A stretch of 64,000 nucleotides of DNA from Dermanyssus gallinae (GCA_003439945.1 QVRM01000987.1:62001-126000); one strand, 5' to 3'. Counted from the first letter of the stretch, positions 9,503 to 22,342 are shown. Made by a program: numbers and translations. The notes: generated by a model from the letters alone, not told the origin.

Positions 9503-11754
9503 ACTCGTTCTTAGAACCGGCTCGTTCTAAAACCGCGTCCTTTTCACTGGTTCTTAGAACCGGATCGTTTTTAAAACCGCGTGCACCTCGCTGGTTCTTA
9601 GAACAAGCTCGTTCTTAGAACCGCGTCTTTTTCACTGGTTCTTAGAACCGGCTTGTTCTTAGAACCAGCTCGTTCTTTAAACCGCGTCTCTTTCACTGGT
9701 TCTTAGAACCGGCTCGTTCTTAGAACCGCGTGCACCTCGCCGGTTCTTAGAACCGACTCGTTCTTAGAACCGCATCTTTTTCACTGGTTATTAAAACCTG
9801 CTCGTTCTTACAACCGCGTCTTTTTCACTGGTTCTTAGAACTGGCTTGTGCTTAGAAACGAGTCCTTTTCACTGATTCTTAGAACCGGCTCGTTTATAGT
9901 ACCGCGTCCTTTTCACTGGTTCTTAAAACCGGCTCGTTCTTAGAACCGCGTGCATCTCGCTGGTTCTTAGAACCGGCTCGTTCTTAGATCCGCGTGCACC
10001 TCGCTGGTTCTTACAACCGGCTCGTTCTTAAAACCGCGTGCACCTCGCTGGTTCTTAGAACAAGCTCGTTCTTAGAACCGCGTCTCTTTCACTGGTTCTT
10101 TGAACCGGCTCGTTCTTAGAACCAGCTCGTTCTTAAATCCGCGTCTCTTTCACTGGTTCTTAGAACCGGCTTGTTCTTAGAACCGCGTGCACCTCGCCGG
10201 TTCTTAGAACCGACTCGTTCTTAAAACCGCATCTTTTTCACTGATTATTAAAACCGGCTCGTTCTTAGAACTGGCTTGTACTTAGAAACGAGTCCTTTTC
10301 ACTGATTCTTAGAACCGGCTCGTTCATAGAACCGCGTCCTTTTCACTGGTTCTTAAAACCGGCTCATTCTTAGAACCGCGTGCACCTCGCTGGTTCTTAG
10401 AATCGGCTCGTTCTTAGAACCGCGTGCACCTCGCTGGTTCTTAGTACTGGCTCGTTCTTAGAACCGCGTGCACCTCACTGGTTCTTAGAACCGTCTCGCT
10501 CTTACAACCGCGTGCACCTCGCTGGTTCTTAGAACCGTCTCGTTCTTAAAACCGCGTGCACCTCGCTGGTTCTTAGAACCGGCTCGATCTTAAAACCGCG
10601 TCTTTCTCACCAGTTCTTAAAACCAGCTCGTTCTTAGAACCGCGTTTTTCACTGGTTCATAGAACCGGCTTGTAATTAAAACTGCGTATTTTTACTGGTT
10701 TTTAGAACCGGCTCGTTTATAGAACCGCGTCCTTTTCACTGGTTCTTAAAACCGGCTCGTTCTTAGAACCGCGTGCACCTCGCTGGTTCTTAGAACCGGC
10801 TCGTTCTTAGAACCGCGTGCACCTTGCTGGTTCTTAGAACCCGCTTGTTCTTAGAACCGCGTGCATCTGGCTGGTTCTTAGAACCGGCTCGTTCTTATAA
10901 CCGCGTCCTTTTCACTGGTTCTTACGACCGCATCCTTTTCACTGGTTTTTAGAACCGACTCGTTCTTACAATCGCCTCTTTTTTACTGGTTCTTAGAACC
11001 GGCTCGTTCTTACAACCGCGTCTTTTTCACTGGTTCTTAAAACCGGCTCATTCTTAGAACCGCGTCCTTTTCATTGGTTCATAGAACCGGCTCGTTCTTA
11101 GAACCGCGCGCACCTCGCTGGTTCTCAGAATCGGCTCGTTCTTAGAACATCGCGAGCACCTCGCTGGTTCTAGGAACCGGCTCGTTCTTACAACCACATT
11201 CGTTTCACTGGTTCTTAGAACTGGATTGTTCTTAGAAGCGCGTCCTTTTCACTTATAGTTAGAACCGGCTCGTTCATAAAACCGCGTTCTTTTAACTGGT
11301 TCTTAAAACCGGCTCGTTTTTAAAACCGCGTGCACCTCGCTGGTTCTTAGAACCGACTGGTTTTTAAAACCGCATCTTTTTCACTGGTTCTTAGCACCGG
11401 CTCGTTCCTACAACCGCGTGCACCTCGCTGGTTCTTAGAACCGGCTCGTTCTTAGAACCGCGTGCACCTCGCTGGTTCTTAGAATAGGCTCGTTTTTAGA
11501 ACCGCGTACTCCTCGCTGGATTTTAGGACCGACTGGTTCTTAAAACCGCGTACTCCTCGCTGGTTTTTAGAACCGACTGGTTCTTAAAACCGCATCTTTT
11601 TCACTGGTTGTTAGAGCCGGCTCGTTCTTACAACCGCGTGCACTTCGCTGGTTCTTAGAACTGGCTCGTTCTTAGAACCGCGTGCACCTCGCTGGTTCTT
11701 AGAATAGGCTTGTTCTTAGAACCGCGTCCTTTTCACTGGTTATTAGAACCGACC
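9503..11754. repeat. 44-bp minisatellite array, ~51 units, palindrome-rich
   Basis: The array has about 51 tandem diverged copies of a 44-bp unit. Each unit has two near-palindromes, GGTTCTTAGAACC and GTTCTTAGAAC, centred about 17 bp apart, followed by a variable spacer. Two spacer types alternate irregularly: CGTCTTTTTCACT-like and CGTGCACCTCGCT-like. Some units are short or carry substitutions such as TTAAAACC or TTACAACC. Open frames inside the array are accidental. Spacers are repeated rather than unique, so this is not CRISPR. Confidence 0.95.
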
Positions 11755-12437
11755 AGCTTTAAGGTCGCTTAAGGTTATACAAGAACAAAGGGTGACAGAT
11801 TTCCCCCAATTAGCTATCGCCCTATTTTTTCTGAGCGATTACGTTTCAAACATTTTTAAAACAATGGTGTTGAATCGGCAATGAGAGAGTATTGGATCCT
11901 TGAGCGTCTTCCTAGACGTGGCGGTAGTTTTTGACTGTCTCAAATATTCGTTTTTCGTTTATTAAATGTCAGCTTACTTAGAGTTTACGTCCTTTACGAG
12001 TAATCTATTATACCTTTATTGGTCTTATCTTGTTGATAGGTTTCAAGTGGTCAGGGTCGTCTACTCTTAATCGAAGACCTGAAGCGCCGTTATAACCTCT
12101 CTCGCCTCACAGCCTTCAACGAGTGCAGTGAAAGACGGGAGATGATGTTTTCCGAACTCGACCCGGAATTTTTCAGTACTGAAGCGAAGAGAATTGCAGA
12201 GTGGAGGGGGGCAGAGTGTGGCAACAGACACGTAATACCACGATTTGTAGTGTACGGCTTTCATTACATTCTATGTCAACGCTGAGTTTCATGAACCATG
12301 TGAGACTTGTGTATGCAGCCGCTGCGGTGAATTCTGTCGAAGATACCATGCTGCAGAATGCAATTTAGTGCAATCGTTAAATGAATTAGCACGTCAGTAT
12401 AGAGCCTTGTAGTTTTTATATTTTATGCCAGGGAATG
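11755..12437. other. unrecognised stretch
   Basis: No motif is seen. The minus-strand open frame 12067-12264 has no recognisable features. Confidence 0.45.
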
Positions 12438-12460
12438 TATATATATATATATATATATAT
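12438..12460. repeat. (TA)n microsatellite
   Basis: A short pure TA run lies beyond the 3' end of the R2-like fragment at 12640-13224. Confidence 0.95.
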
Positions 12461-12639
12461 CGATACATATGCAGGGGACCCGCTGATAGTCTTGGTTCAC
12501 TGTCCTTATTAGTGTTAAAGTGTTTTATTTGTGGTTTAATAGCGACTCGACTTGAGTGAATAAATATAAATGTATCTGTTCCTCAACAATGTCAGGATTC
12601 GCCCTATCAAATGAGCTTCGCATAGTATGAATATGGGGG

Positions 12640-13224
12640 CCCCATTATGAATGATGGTGATTATTATGAATAAGGATGCATTGTGGGCCCCGTGGTGTTT
12701 TTCTCGACGTGTAACTCGATGTGTAACTCGACGTCATATTTAGTGATCTTGTCCTGCCGCGCTTTTGTCAGGTCCCGGTTTGGGCCGCAAATCTCGGCAT
12801 CTAAAACCCAGACCTCGGTAGGTGTTGTTATTACGAGGTCGGGCTTTAGACCCGGTGCGCCCGGTCGACGGAATACTCGCTCACGAACCACCTCATGACC
12901 CCTCTCGCGGAGAAGACGCGCCACGCGATCACAGGCGTCGTCATGCCTCTTTATAGTTTGTTGGTGTGTTGTATACAACGTTTGTTGTAGCCCGGGCGTC
13001 CCCTGGCCAATCTGGCACGCGTTGGTTTTGCGTTGATCCTGAGCTTTAGTAGGTTTAAATACTCCTTACCAGGTAGGGCATACCCTTAATCCAGTAATGT
13101 ACAAAGGGCGTTATGTGTGCTTTTTTAAAATGTGCCCCATCGAACGTGTTGTGTAGTTGTTGAGACCAGTAATCGGTCTCTTGTGTAGCGGTCTCAATGG
13201 AGGTTCCCAAGCGCTCGCAAAGAA
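12640..13224 (-). pseudogene. R2-like non-LTR retrotransposon 3' fragment, zinc knuckle deleted (copy 1)
   Basis: Minus-strand frames give [12 protein letters not shown] and [15 protein letters not shown] (about 13060-12980). After a frame change comes [17 protein letters not shown] (12957-12907), then RRPGAPGLKPDLVITT and VWVLDAEICG (about 12865-12785). KPDLV...VLDAEI is the catalytic core block of the restriction-like endonuclease at the C-terminus of R2/R4-type elements. Compared with the copy at 53782-54330, about 65 bp encoding the Cys-Cys-His-Cys knuckle before QTIKRHDD is missing, which also causes the frame change. Coding homology begins 5' near 13224, next to (TA)n. It is a dead, 5'-truncated copy. 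Confidence 0.8.
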
Positions 13225-13226
13225 CA

Positions 13227-13430
<204 letters not shown>

Positions 13431-15798
13431 TTTTAATCATTCACGGTCCCTGAATCCCCTTCTACCGCACTTTATACTTCGGAAGGTTAGACGTGACAAC
13501 TTCGACTGATCGATAGGTATTTTGCTGATCGCACAACGTTTGTATTTTTAGTTGACCCATCTGACATCAATATTACTATAGATCACTAGACGTTACTGTT
13601 TCGGCTCGGCAGGAGACTGCTACTTATGCCCGTCGCAGTTCCAAAATCATTATTTTTCAGCTTGGGTTTAGATGGACCGCTCCCAAACATTATTCAGGAG
13701 AATCTGTAATGGCGTCCTTATTAAGAGTATTTAGAGCCTAAATGTTGTTCTGTCATTGCTGCGTTACGACCTGATTTCCGTAGAATTAAGGTCATACAAG
13801 ATTACTCGTTATTCTTCTTCGGCTGGCGATACGAGTCTATCAGTAACTTGTTTGTTACTTATGAGTATACAGTTACTAAGCTATGTCTTCTAACAGTAGC
13901 TACGCTCGCCTACAAAAATTCTCATCCCGGCTCGTCCCGGCGAAATTACCATACCATTGACCCCAATCGAGTATGACCGTCGAGGAGCCATCTAATTCGA
14001 GGTGGCTACGCAGCAGGACTTGAGCTGATATGCTCTATTATGTCGGCGGTTTTCAGTTTGGCACTCCTTATTTCATCTGACTTATCCAATGTATCTTCTC
14101 GACTCATCTTTATCCTATATGACAATAGTTTAGCCATTATGTAATGCAGTTCCGTCTATAAACTACGTTGCCAACTGAAAATTGAGAATTTGACCCTCTA
14201 TATGGGGGCTCTCGACAGGACATTTGATGATTGGATTAGACTATTATGTAACCATCGTTTCAGTGCTACCTCAAAAGCCAAGCCATCGCACTCTTACACC
14301 GCACGTGACACTCGCAGCAGGTTATGGTTCCATCAGATTGGCTTCGACGAGGCCACCAGCATACAAAACAAAGCGAGTCTTCTCGCCGCCCTCACTTTAT
14401 CGTCCCTCATTTGATAATTTTACCAATTCTGCCCAGGGCAACTAAATTGCGCGATGGACTTATAACGGCTCCGCGACTAGCTTCACTGCCAAAATCCGAG
14501 GCTAGCTGCTGTCCTTTTCTAAAGAATCAATTTATAAGATACTTTCTAGCCTCAAATCCAAGTGCAGTTTTGCCTAGATGGGATTTCTCCGATAAATTAC
14601 TCTTTGCATACTTTGGCCAGAATTCGCTTTCGGTTAAATAACTACAGGCTTCTCTCAAGTTAAGTCAAAAGCACCTTTATTCAAGGGTCATATATGCCTA
14701 AGTATACATTGTTTTTAACAAAATAAATTAACATCTAAAAATAAACAATTTAACTTTTAACTTCTCATACAAAATAACGAAATTAAGCCTTCATAGTCAT
14801 ATCGAATAAAGTCGTTCTTATCTGAACAGCAATAATCTAATAGAGGTCGAAGATTACCTTAGCGAAAACTTGTTTGTGCACACAAGTTGCCTACAAGTGT
14901 AGCCGTTATTGTTTCATATTTATCTATTAGATATATTTATTAGAGATTTACTTCTCCGTGGGTCCTACCTCGCCTTGTAAAGGTGCAGCGAAGTGTTGGT
15001 GGCTTCACAATCTGGTATGTGAGTAATCAAGTATAATTCTTCACCAAAAATATGTCGTGGTCAAACATGACAACCAAGCCTATGGACCTCCACTATTACA
15101 CCCGACATACAGTTGGGGTTACACATTATAAGATTGTCGTTACACATTTTAAGATTGTTACATACACTATAAGAATGTCAAGCTCATAATGCGACAACTA
15201 ACGGCGCTGCAGTAGACCAGTCAACGGTCGTATTGACTTTAGCGGTAACGACGTAAAGGCAGAGAAACTGATAGAGCGTCCGCAATACAGATACCTCCGC
15301 TGCGCAAATTGCCGTGATCAATTCACGTACGTTTCTCACAGCGAACGAAGTACAATCAACCCTGTGTTCCATAATACCGAGTATCCGATATAGTTTCAGG
15401 GATAAGAGATCATTGAGCTTTTTGCGCGAAAGCACTTAATAGTCTTTCTGCGCATGCCCGGGCCACATGCACGCTACGCATCATGTTTCGAGCGAGTATC
15501 CCTTAAGAAAGATTAATTTTTTGTTCATTTAAGCGCGAGTCCATGCACCCGATTAAAGTAGGTCAGAGAAATTACACCCTAGGAGCTGCCGTAAGCACAG
15601 CGGTAGTCAAAAAAGAAAGTCTTGACAAAAGCGGGCGAGTCTGTGGTTCAGGCGGGCCTGCTACCTGAAACACCGCGAGATTCTGGAGCTTCTGTGGTTA
15701 GAGAAGGTCCCTCATCTTGAGTCCCAGATAATTGCGCAACGTAGACTGTTAGTTAATCACAAATCCCTGTAACTCAAGTATTAAAAAATAGTAATAAT
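13431..15798. other. unrecognised stretch
   Basis: Open frames at 14190-14641 and 15184-15435 show no recognisable domain. The sequence is AT-leaning from 14640 to 15180. No RNA gene or transposon protein was recognised. Confidence 0.45.
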
Positions 15799-15858
15799 AT
15801 TCGCCTCTAGTGTTGTTCATAGAGCTGGACAGCACTATGAACAATACCAGAGGCGAAT
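15799..15858. repeat. 24-bp imperfect inverted repeat (hairpin)
   Basis: ATTCGCCTCTAG... at 15799-15822 pairs with 15835-15858 (ending AGAGGCGAAT) at 22 of 24 positions around a 12-nt loop. One mismatch would be a G-U pair in RNA. A miRNA-like precursor or a short palindromic element are both possible. Confidence 0.88.
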
Positions 15859-16877
15859 ACAAGCAGCTGCCGGCAGAGAACAAGCGCCGGCTTAATGATG
15901 AAGGGGAGGCTTGACTTCGTGGATGCAAGTGGAACCTTATACCAACAGTATAGGTCGGCAGAAAAGAAACACGCGCAGTATTATCCAGGAGTTAATAAGT
16001 CAGCAATTGCTTTACTATTCATATTCGGCCCTATTGCACCCACGTATAAATAAACAGTTGAATATTTACTCACCCAGTATCAGCATCTTTTACATTCTCT
16101 TCTCGAGAAGGAAAGCGTTGCAAAAATCCAGCGTGGTCTTCTAAAGAAGAAGAGCAGTGGTCCCAGTTATATCAACTACGAGCATTGGGTGTAGACACAT
16201 CCTTCGGCAGCAAACCTTGGCCTTAGCTAGAGGGATGTCGGTTTGCAACAACATCACACAATGAACTGCCAGACGCCTTAGCAATCCCTGCATTACCTCT
16301 CAACGTGGATCGAACGTAGAGTTGCAAAGGCGTCATAATTTTCATATACTATATTTTGATAAATGCAACTAGTTTGCGAAATAAATAAAATTTAAAAAGT
16401 GGCGCGTTAGCTCGAATATAGTGGGCTAATATCGCTTGCCACGCAGATCGAACAGCTGAGGGAATCGCCGTTCGGTGACTCCCAAATCTATTGCGCCCAC
16501 AGAGCAGCTTCTAGTCAATGCTGTTATCTGCCGTATGTTGAAGTTAATTAATCAGAATGGACTACGTCGCGTTTACTTATAAGAAGGAATTCAGTTTGTT
16601 AATATGACACTTTCATGGAGTTGGGTTACTCCACATGAACGTATCTATTAGTAGTAGTAGTTAGTAGTAGTTCAGAATTCGACTTGTCGCTACACATAAT
16701 AGAACATGTTTTGTTCCAATCTCATCCAACCATCCCGAGACTATATGTTTTTGCAACTGTGAGTTTTAGAGGGGGGTACGCGAAACAGTAGTATGGTTAT
16801 CAATTTTTCGAGAAGTTTTTTGCTAGATGTACTTTTATTGTGCTAGTGCCTAAACTTAGCAGGCGTGCTGTACTACT
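15859..16877. other. unrecognised stretch
   Basis: No domain was recognised. A short (TAG)n patch lies near 16648-16672. Confidence 0.4.
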
Positions 16878-16902
16878 AGCATATATATATATATATATAT
16901 AT
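16878..16902. repeat. (TA)n microsatellite
   Basis: A short TA run separates AT-rich DNA from a GC-richer block. Confidence 0.93.
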
Positions 16903-18300
16903 TCATAAGTAGTTGCCAAAGCCTGCCCCGGTGGTTAACCCAGCCTGGTCTATTCTCCGAGTGAGCGAGGCATCATCATCATAGGAGTTCGACGACTCAT
17001 TAGCCAGCGATAGCAGCTCAACGAGTGGTAGGCAGTCAGCTGAACTGCAGCTGAACTGTTTCACAATTCGGCTCCGTGGCAAAGTTGTCGGGCGCGTTCG
17101 GGTTAATGGTGGCCACCCACCATCGCTACTGATGAAGGCGATGACGACGATGATGATGATTGTGATCCGGGCCATTACCATTGCACGAGCATGATGATGA
17201 TGATGATCACTATTCTATTATCTACAGCGAGGCTAGGCTGAACTGGTCGTCATGCCGGACGAGGCAGGCTGCTTGCAGGCAACTTCGGTCCACCCTCGAT
17301 CGCTGCTGCTGTGGTTTGTCCCGGTGTTTCACCGATGCGTCCGTACGCTGTGCTGTCAAACTGAGCCGTTTCTATAATTCGGCGTGTTTCTATAATTCTG
17401 TTACGTAGCTCTGTTCCTCCTTCACCGGCGCCGCCTCTACCGCAGTGCCGACTCGTCGGGTCGTGACGCAAGCCGTCGACCGTCTCGACCGGTACGTAAA
17501 GTAGTGAGCGTTCGAGCAATACAACGCATCGTGCTGTAAGTGTATTTTTGGTCGTCCGTTGCAGCATCCTCCAGCTTGCGCGCTCCGGCTACGCTCGCGT
17601 CGATTGGCCTGGAGATTGCGCACACAAAACTGTGCTTCGTTGCGTGTCCACAATGACGCCAGCAGCTGCAGCAGCAGCAACAGCATTAGCCGCAGCAACA
17701 ACAACCACTTAGGCTCACCAATAGGATTATGGTCGGCCTCGTTGTTGTTGTTGTTGTTGTTGCCGTTGTCATTACTACCGTTGTTCAAGTGGTCGCGGCC
17801 ATCGAGGCAGATTCCAAAAACTTGCATCGGCTCGCTTCTGAAGCCCGAAGGGAGCAGCTTGGTTTCCAACTTGAAATGGAGGTAGAAACGGGCAGGAGGA
17901 ATTCGAGAATGAGATCAAAAGACAGAGAAGCATGAGAAAAAATCAAGACAGAGAGAAAAGTTAGAGTCGAAACTGGGAGACAACAACGTAGGCCATAACC
18001 CTTCGAACAGCGTCTGCTGCTTCCGTCAGCTCCGCTAGGAAGCTCCGACAGAAAATCCGCTTTCCCGCAAAGGACGCCGCACTCCGTATGCGTGGCGGTC
18101 CGGCCGCTGTGGTATACTCCGGCTCGAAGCGAGACGGTTGTCGCGTGTAGTGGCGTCGCAACAGTGCGCAATTTACATGGAGATTATTCAACTTGGAGCT
18201 AAGTAGGACTAAACCACACTTTAGGTCTGGGCGGCTGTTATCTCTTTACTTGGCGCCACAATCCGCCTAAAAAAAGCAAGCGAGGCCAGGGAGGAAGGCG
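16903..18300. other. GC-richer, triplet-rich block of unknown function
   Basis: Composition shifts to CpG-containing DNA with (GAT)n near 17150-17210, (CAG)n near 17665-17705 and (TTG)n near 17738-17768. Overlapping open frames on both strands follow from this composition. None has a recognisable domain. It could be a promoter or 5'-UTR region of a host gene, but I see no exon I can defend. Confidence 0.35.
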
Positions 18301-18850
18301 TGCAAAAGGCTTAGTTTATTTTCGGTTGTCTTTTGCTCTAAATCCTTGATCTATTGTGAAACTTGTCGAAAAACCGAGAAGGACTCGCTGTCAGCGACAG
18401 GCGACGACAACGATTTTCGCAACTTCAAGCAAGGCGAGAACATCTTTTCGGTCTGATCTCGCAGAATATTCTGTCGTCCGCCCAGAAGCATGTGCACTTA
18501 TGTATGCATATACTACGCAAAGATGGATGGCCAACATTTGGGGTAGGTATCAAGATGGTAGCATACACTAGAATAAGAAGGTCTTTTTGCATGAGCTATC
18601 TTATGCAAACGTGTTTATGTGGGTGCCCTGTCCGAGGAAACAAATTGCCCTCTTCCTCCGCCCTCTTACGTCTACCCTTCAAATCAAATCGCTTCAAATT
18701 ATTTTATATTACATAAACATATTTCTTAAAACCCGCAATTTAAAATACGGTCCTAAGGTGTGGCAAATATTTGAATAAGCAAATTCAACTACGCCAAACC
18801 GTAGTACACAATTAATGAGTTTTACAAGTTATCTATGAGACTAACTCTCT
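18301..18850. other. unrecognised stretch
   Basis: Short open frames only, AT-rich after 18660. No motif is seen. Confidence 0.4.
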
Positions 18851-20830
18851 TCACCTAAGGCGGAGACCTCTTGACCCGTTGCGGGCAACCTGTTGTCACC
18901 TGGTCGACTAGGGCGGAGCCTGTAGACGCACATGTCTTAGTAAGTGCCGTGCAGGCAGAGATCGTGTGTTCGACGTCGTTGACGGTACCAGAAGTGCAAA
19001 GCACGCATATATCGGTGATAGATTTGCCATACGGAGCATGTAAGTTGGAACTGGCCGTGCCCCGTAAAAACCTGCAAGCCGTAGAAGATGAAGGGGCCTG
19101 CGGCGTCCAGCCAAAGGCGACGGCCAAAGATTAGGCCAAGATGAGGAGCGGCGCGCTCTCCTGCCAAAATTTCACAGGTCAGCTACCGTGCTTGTACGAG
19201 TAAGGCATCCGTGCTGACAGTTCTATAGGCGCGGCAGACGCGCAATGCCATGATGCGTTGGGCGGAGCGCAAGGAGCGATGTGCGCTGCGCCGGACAGCC
19301 CGGTGTCCATCACACCCAAATAAAAGTTTGCTGTGTCACGCGAATCAGATATCCTGCCAACTCCGGAGCAATGTGTAGGGTTTTCTTTAGGCCTGTGAGG
19401 CTGCTTCCAGTGACGTTTCACGGCGAGTTGTCACAAGTAAGGCTAGGTCATCAGCATAGGCAAAGGTCTCGGCTTCGTCAAAAGGGAAAGCCGCAGGACT
19501 CCGTCATACGCCAAGTTCCAAAGAAAAGGCCCAGAATGGAGCTCTTCGGCACCCGCGGTAACCTCGTAGGTGGCACCACCTAGAAGGAGAACGCAGCCCA
19601 ATAAGTATGAGGATATGATACGCCGAAGATAGGCAGATATGCCACGTCTCTTCAGTGTGTCTAGTATGACCTGCCAGTTAAGAGTGTTAAAAGCATTTCG
19701 TCCGTCAAGAAGTATGAGAATTACAAAGGAGCGGTCTTAAGGGACGCTTTTAGGTCCTCTTTAGCGCGGCGGAATACTTGGTCAACAGGCACCAGGGTAG
19801 ACCGGTCTGCCCGAAAGCCGAACTGACTGTCCGAGAGGGCTTGCGTGACTTCGATTTCGGCATTGTGCCTCTCCAGTAGAACGTGCACAGCGAGTTTATC
19901 CGCTGCATCAAATAAGCAAATTGGCCGGTGAGATGAAGAGCTGGAGCTGGCCCCCGGTTTTGGAATCAGCGCGAGGTGGGCGCATTTCCATCCTATCGGG
20001 AACGTGCCGTCTTTTAAGAGGCACGTATAGAAATTCGCTAGCAGTCCCGGGTGCTGCTTAGCGAATATTCGAACGAATTCTGAGGGTACACCGTCTGGGC
20101 CTGCAGTCTTTCCGGGGGCGAGACGCTCAGCGGCTTGCAGTGTTTCCTCTTCCGTGACTAAAGGGGTGGGGTTGGAGTCGACTAGGATCTCTTTAAGAGC
20201 CCGCGCTGCCTGAAGCGGTAATGGGGCTGCAACCAGTTCAAGCGTTTTGCTAAGTGGAAGGGTGGAGGCGGGCAATGGAGTTTGCCTATAACAACCCGAT
20301 ACGGAAGGCCCCACGGGTCGAACTCCACCGCCTCGACTAGCTTTCTTCAGGACTCAGCCTTAGCGCGGGCAAGGGTAATTTTAGGCGCGCGCCGTGCTTC
20401 ATTGTAGTTGCGCCCGAGCTCGAGAGCTTGTTTCTCTACTGCCATAAGTGATTATTCGGGGTCCCTGCGGCGCCTCCTGCGTGCAATTGACGAACGAGTT
20501 CGCGTTAGTACCAGGTTGGGTTTATACAGTGTCTGCGCGACTTTTCGACCGCCGGGGTCGAGCTCGGCTTTGGAGGGCGTGAACTGCGACCTGTGCTTGA
20601 CTTGCAATTTGAGGTGTACGTTGTGTGTGTCGTAACAGTGGTCGCTGAATGTTTTCTCATCAGCGTGGCAATGACATCAACTAAGTCAATACGCTCACTT
20701 GTGCCTATACATATGTGTGTGTAACTGAGGCTCGCTAGCGACTCTGATGGCGTAGGCGGTGGCTTTATCCTGGCGATACAACTTCACCGTGGCTACGCCA
20801 CACGACCTCGAAAACCCCCAACATGTTTCG
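18851..20830 (-). pseudogene. degenerate R1-like non-LTR retrotransposon (endonuclease end, RT, C-terminal zinc finger)
   Basis: Reading the minus strand from 20830 down, a SDH-containing piece (about 20650) resembles the end of an APE endonuclease. ARRRRRDPE (about 20480) and EARRAPKITLARAKAES then EFDPWGLPYR follow (about 20400-20310). The RT begins in an open frame (20314-19721) with LAPGKTAGPDGVPSEFVR, IGWKCAHLALIPKPG, RPICLFDAADKL and QFGFRADRST. Near 19470-19437 comes the catalytic FAYADDLALLVT, then a Cys/His segment CVLCTSGTVNDVEHTISAC near 19020-18960. An in-frame TGA replaces the Trp expected after AES, and frames change repeatedly, so the copy is dead. The block order is that of the R1 clade. 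It is the longest R1-like copy here. Confidence 0.85.
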
Positions 20831-22342
20831 GTGTGCCCCCCTGACCGCCATGTCTAACTAATATAACTGGAGAGCGTTTGAATTACATCGACAAATGCCG
20901 CCATCACTAGAAAGTTAGTATCGAAAGCGAGGACATTTCTTTCTATGTCCTTTTACCAGAGCTATTCGGAAGAGGGACAACAGAGACAATGGGACGCCTG
21001 TAAAGCAATCCACTTCAATGGTCGATTTGCAAAATGTGTGTCTCATTTTCTCTTTTTCCCTCTCTTTTTAGATTTCCTATACACGGGTGAGTGCATCATT
21101 GTGACGCCGATGCAGCGCCGCCAATGATGGCGATGGGGTAACTGGGCTTCTCTGGACCGAAAGTGGATCTTGAGAAAGAACCAGGTCACTGACATATAAC
21201 TGAAATCTCAGGTCACTGTGATTGCACATGCGTTCGATTTTCGTCTGAATGACGTAATCTGGTTACATCGCCGTCTTGAGGTAGGGTTCGTTTTATTGTA
21301 GGCGCGCCTAATGTATACGTTATATACCCACACATGCTACACATACGTCCCACCTGTTTGAGTAGAGCAAGTTTAGCTAAGAGCAGGGCGACCTTAAATT
21401 AGACTTCGAGGAATCACTGTGAGCAATCTTCCTGGTCATAGACTCACCGGTTGTATGCAGCGGTATGCATCCATGCACAAAGGAATCCGTCCGTGCTTCA
21501 GTTATCATTTGACGCACACCGGACGCAATACGGTTACACCGCGTCGACGGGGACGAAGCCGTGAAGAAGTCGGCGACTCAAACGTTAAAAGTCATTGCAT
21601 ACCATTTCGAAGCGATCTCCCTCAAGGCTTGCAGGTTGAGGTTATGAATAAATAACCATGAGGACAATAATCCTAAACTCACAGCAAAGCTATTTTACTA
21701 ATTGATGGCATTTTAAATTGTAGTAGCAGTATTCGCATAGAACGAATGGTAATCATGATACAAGTCACAAACAAAAATATTTTAGGGCAAGCTATTTTGG
21801 TTGTGGTTCTAGTTCGCACGATCATTTTTTCATCGACATAACTTTGTAGCCGCTTCGCAGCTGTGAGGTAGCCGTATCACAGGAATTTAGTCAGTAGCTA
21901 TACTTTGTTACCTGAATCTTCACATGAATGCTTTGGAACTTGCGTATTTACAAGAGTAGTAACAGCAATCAAATTAACTAAAATGGCAAAACCAAAGAAA
22001 AAACACCTATGTCTAAATCTACTTAAATCGCTAAAATGTCTCTCGGCAGTAACGTGCCTAACGTACACGTAAAGGAAATTATTACAGTTATTACCTAAAT
22101 ATAAGCGCTGAACGTTTAAACGGCCACGGTATTTGCAACGGTGTTTTTAACACTTGCCAAAAGCAAAATGACACGCACATTTGTCGATTTCATTATAAAA
22201 TTGCGAAATATCATTATGTGACTCTTCTATATCTGCGTGATGTAGCAGCATAATCTAAATATCGCTTATATACAGCTCATACCCTACACTAATAACAATA
22301 GTAGACTACAGAAGTTATATTATTAGTTAGCCTATATTAACT
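20831..22342. other. unrecognised stretch
   Basis: No recognisable protein or RNA. A few short frames (for example 20945-21127 and 21419-21655) lack motifs. Confidence 0.4.

Noticed and set aside
9436..9618. 60-residue frame at the start of the minisatellite
   Set aside because: It runs into the tandem array and has no features.
9503..11754. CRISPR-like regular array
   Set aside because: Spacers are repeated variants of two types, units are contiguous at 44 bp, no cas genes are present and the genome is eukaryotic.
16903..18300. CpG-island-type promoter of a host gene
   Set aside because: Composition is suggestive, but no exon, consistent splice signals or core promoter could be identified, so no promoter is called.
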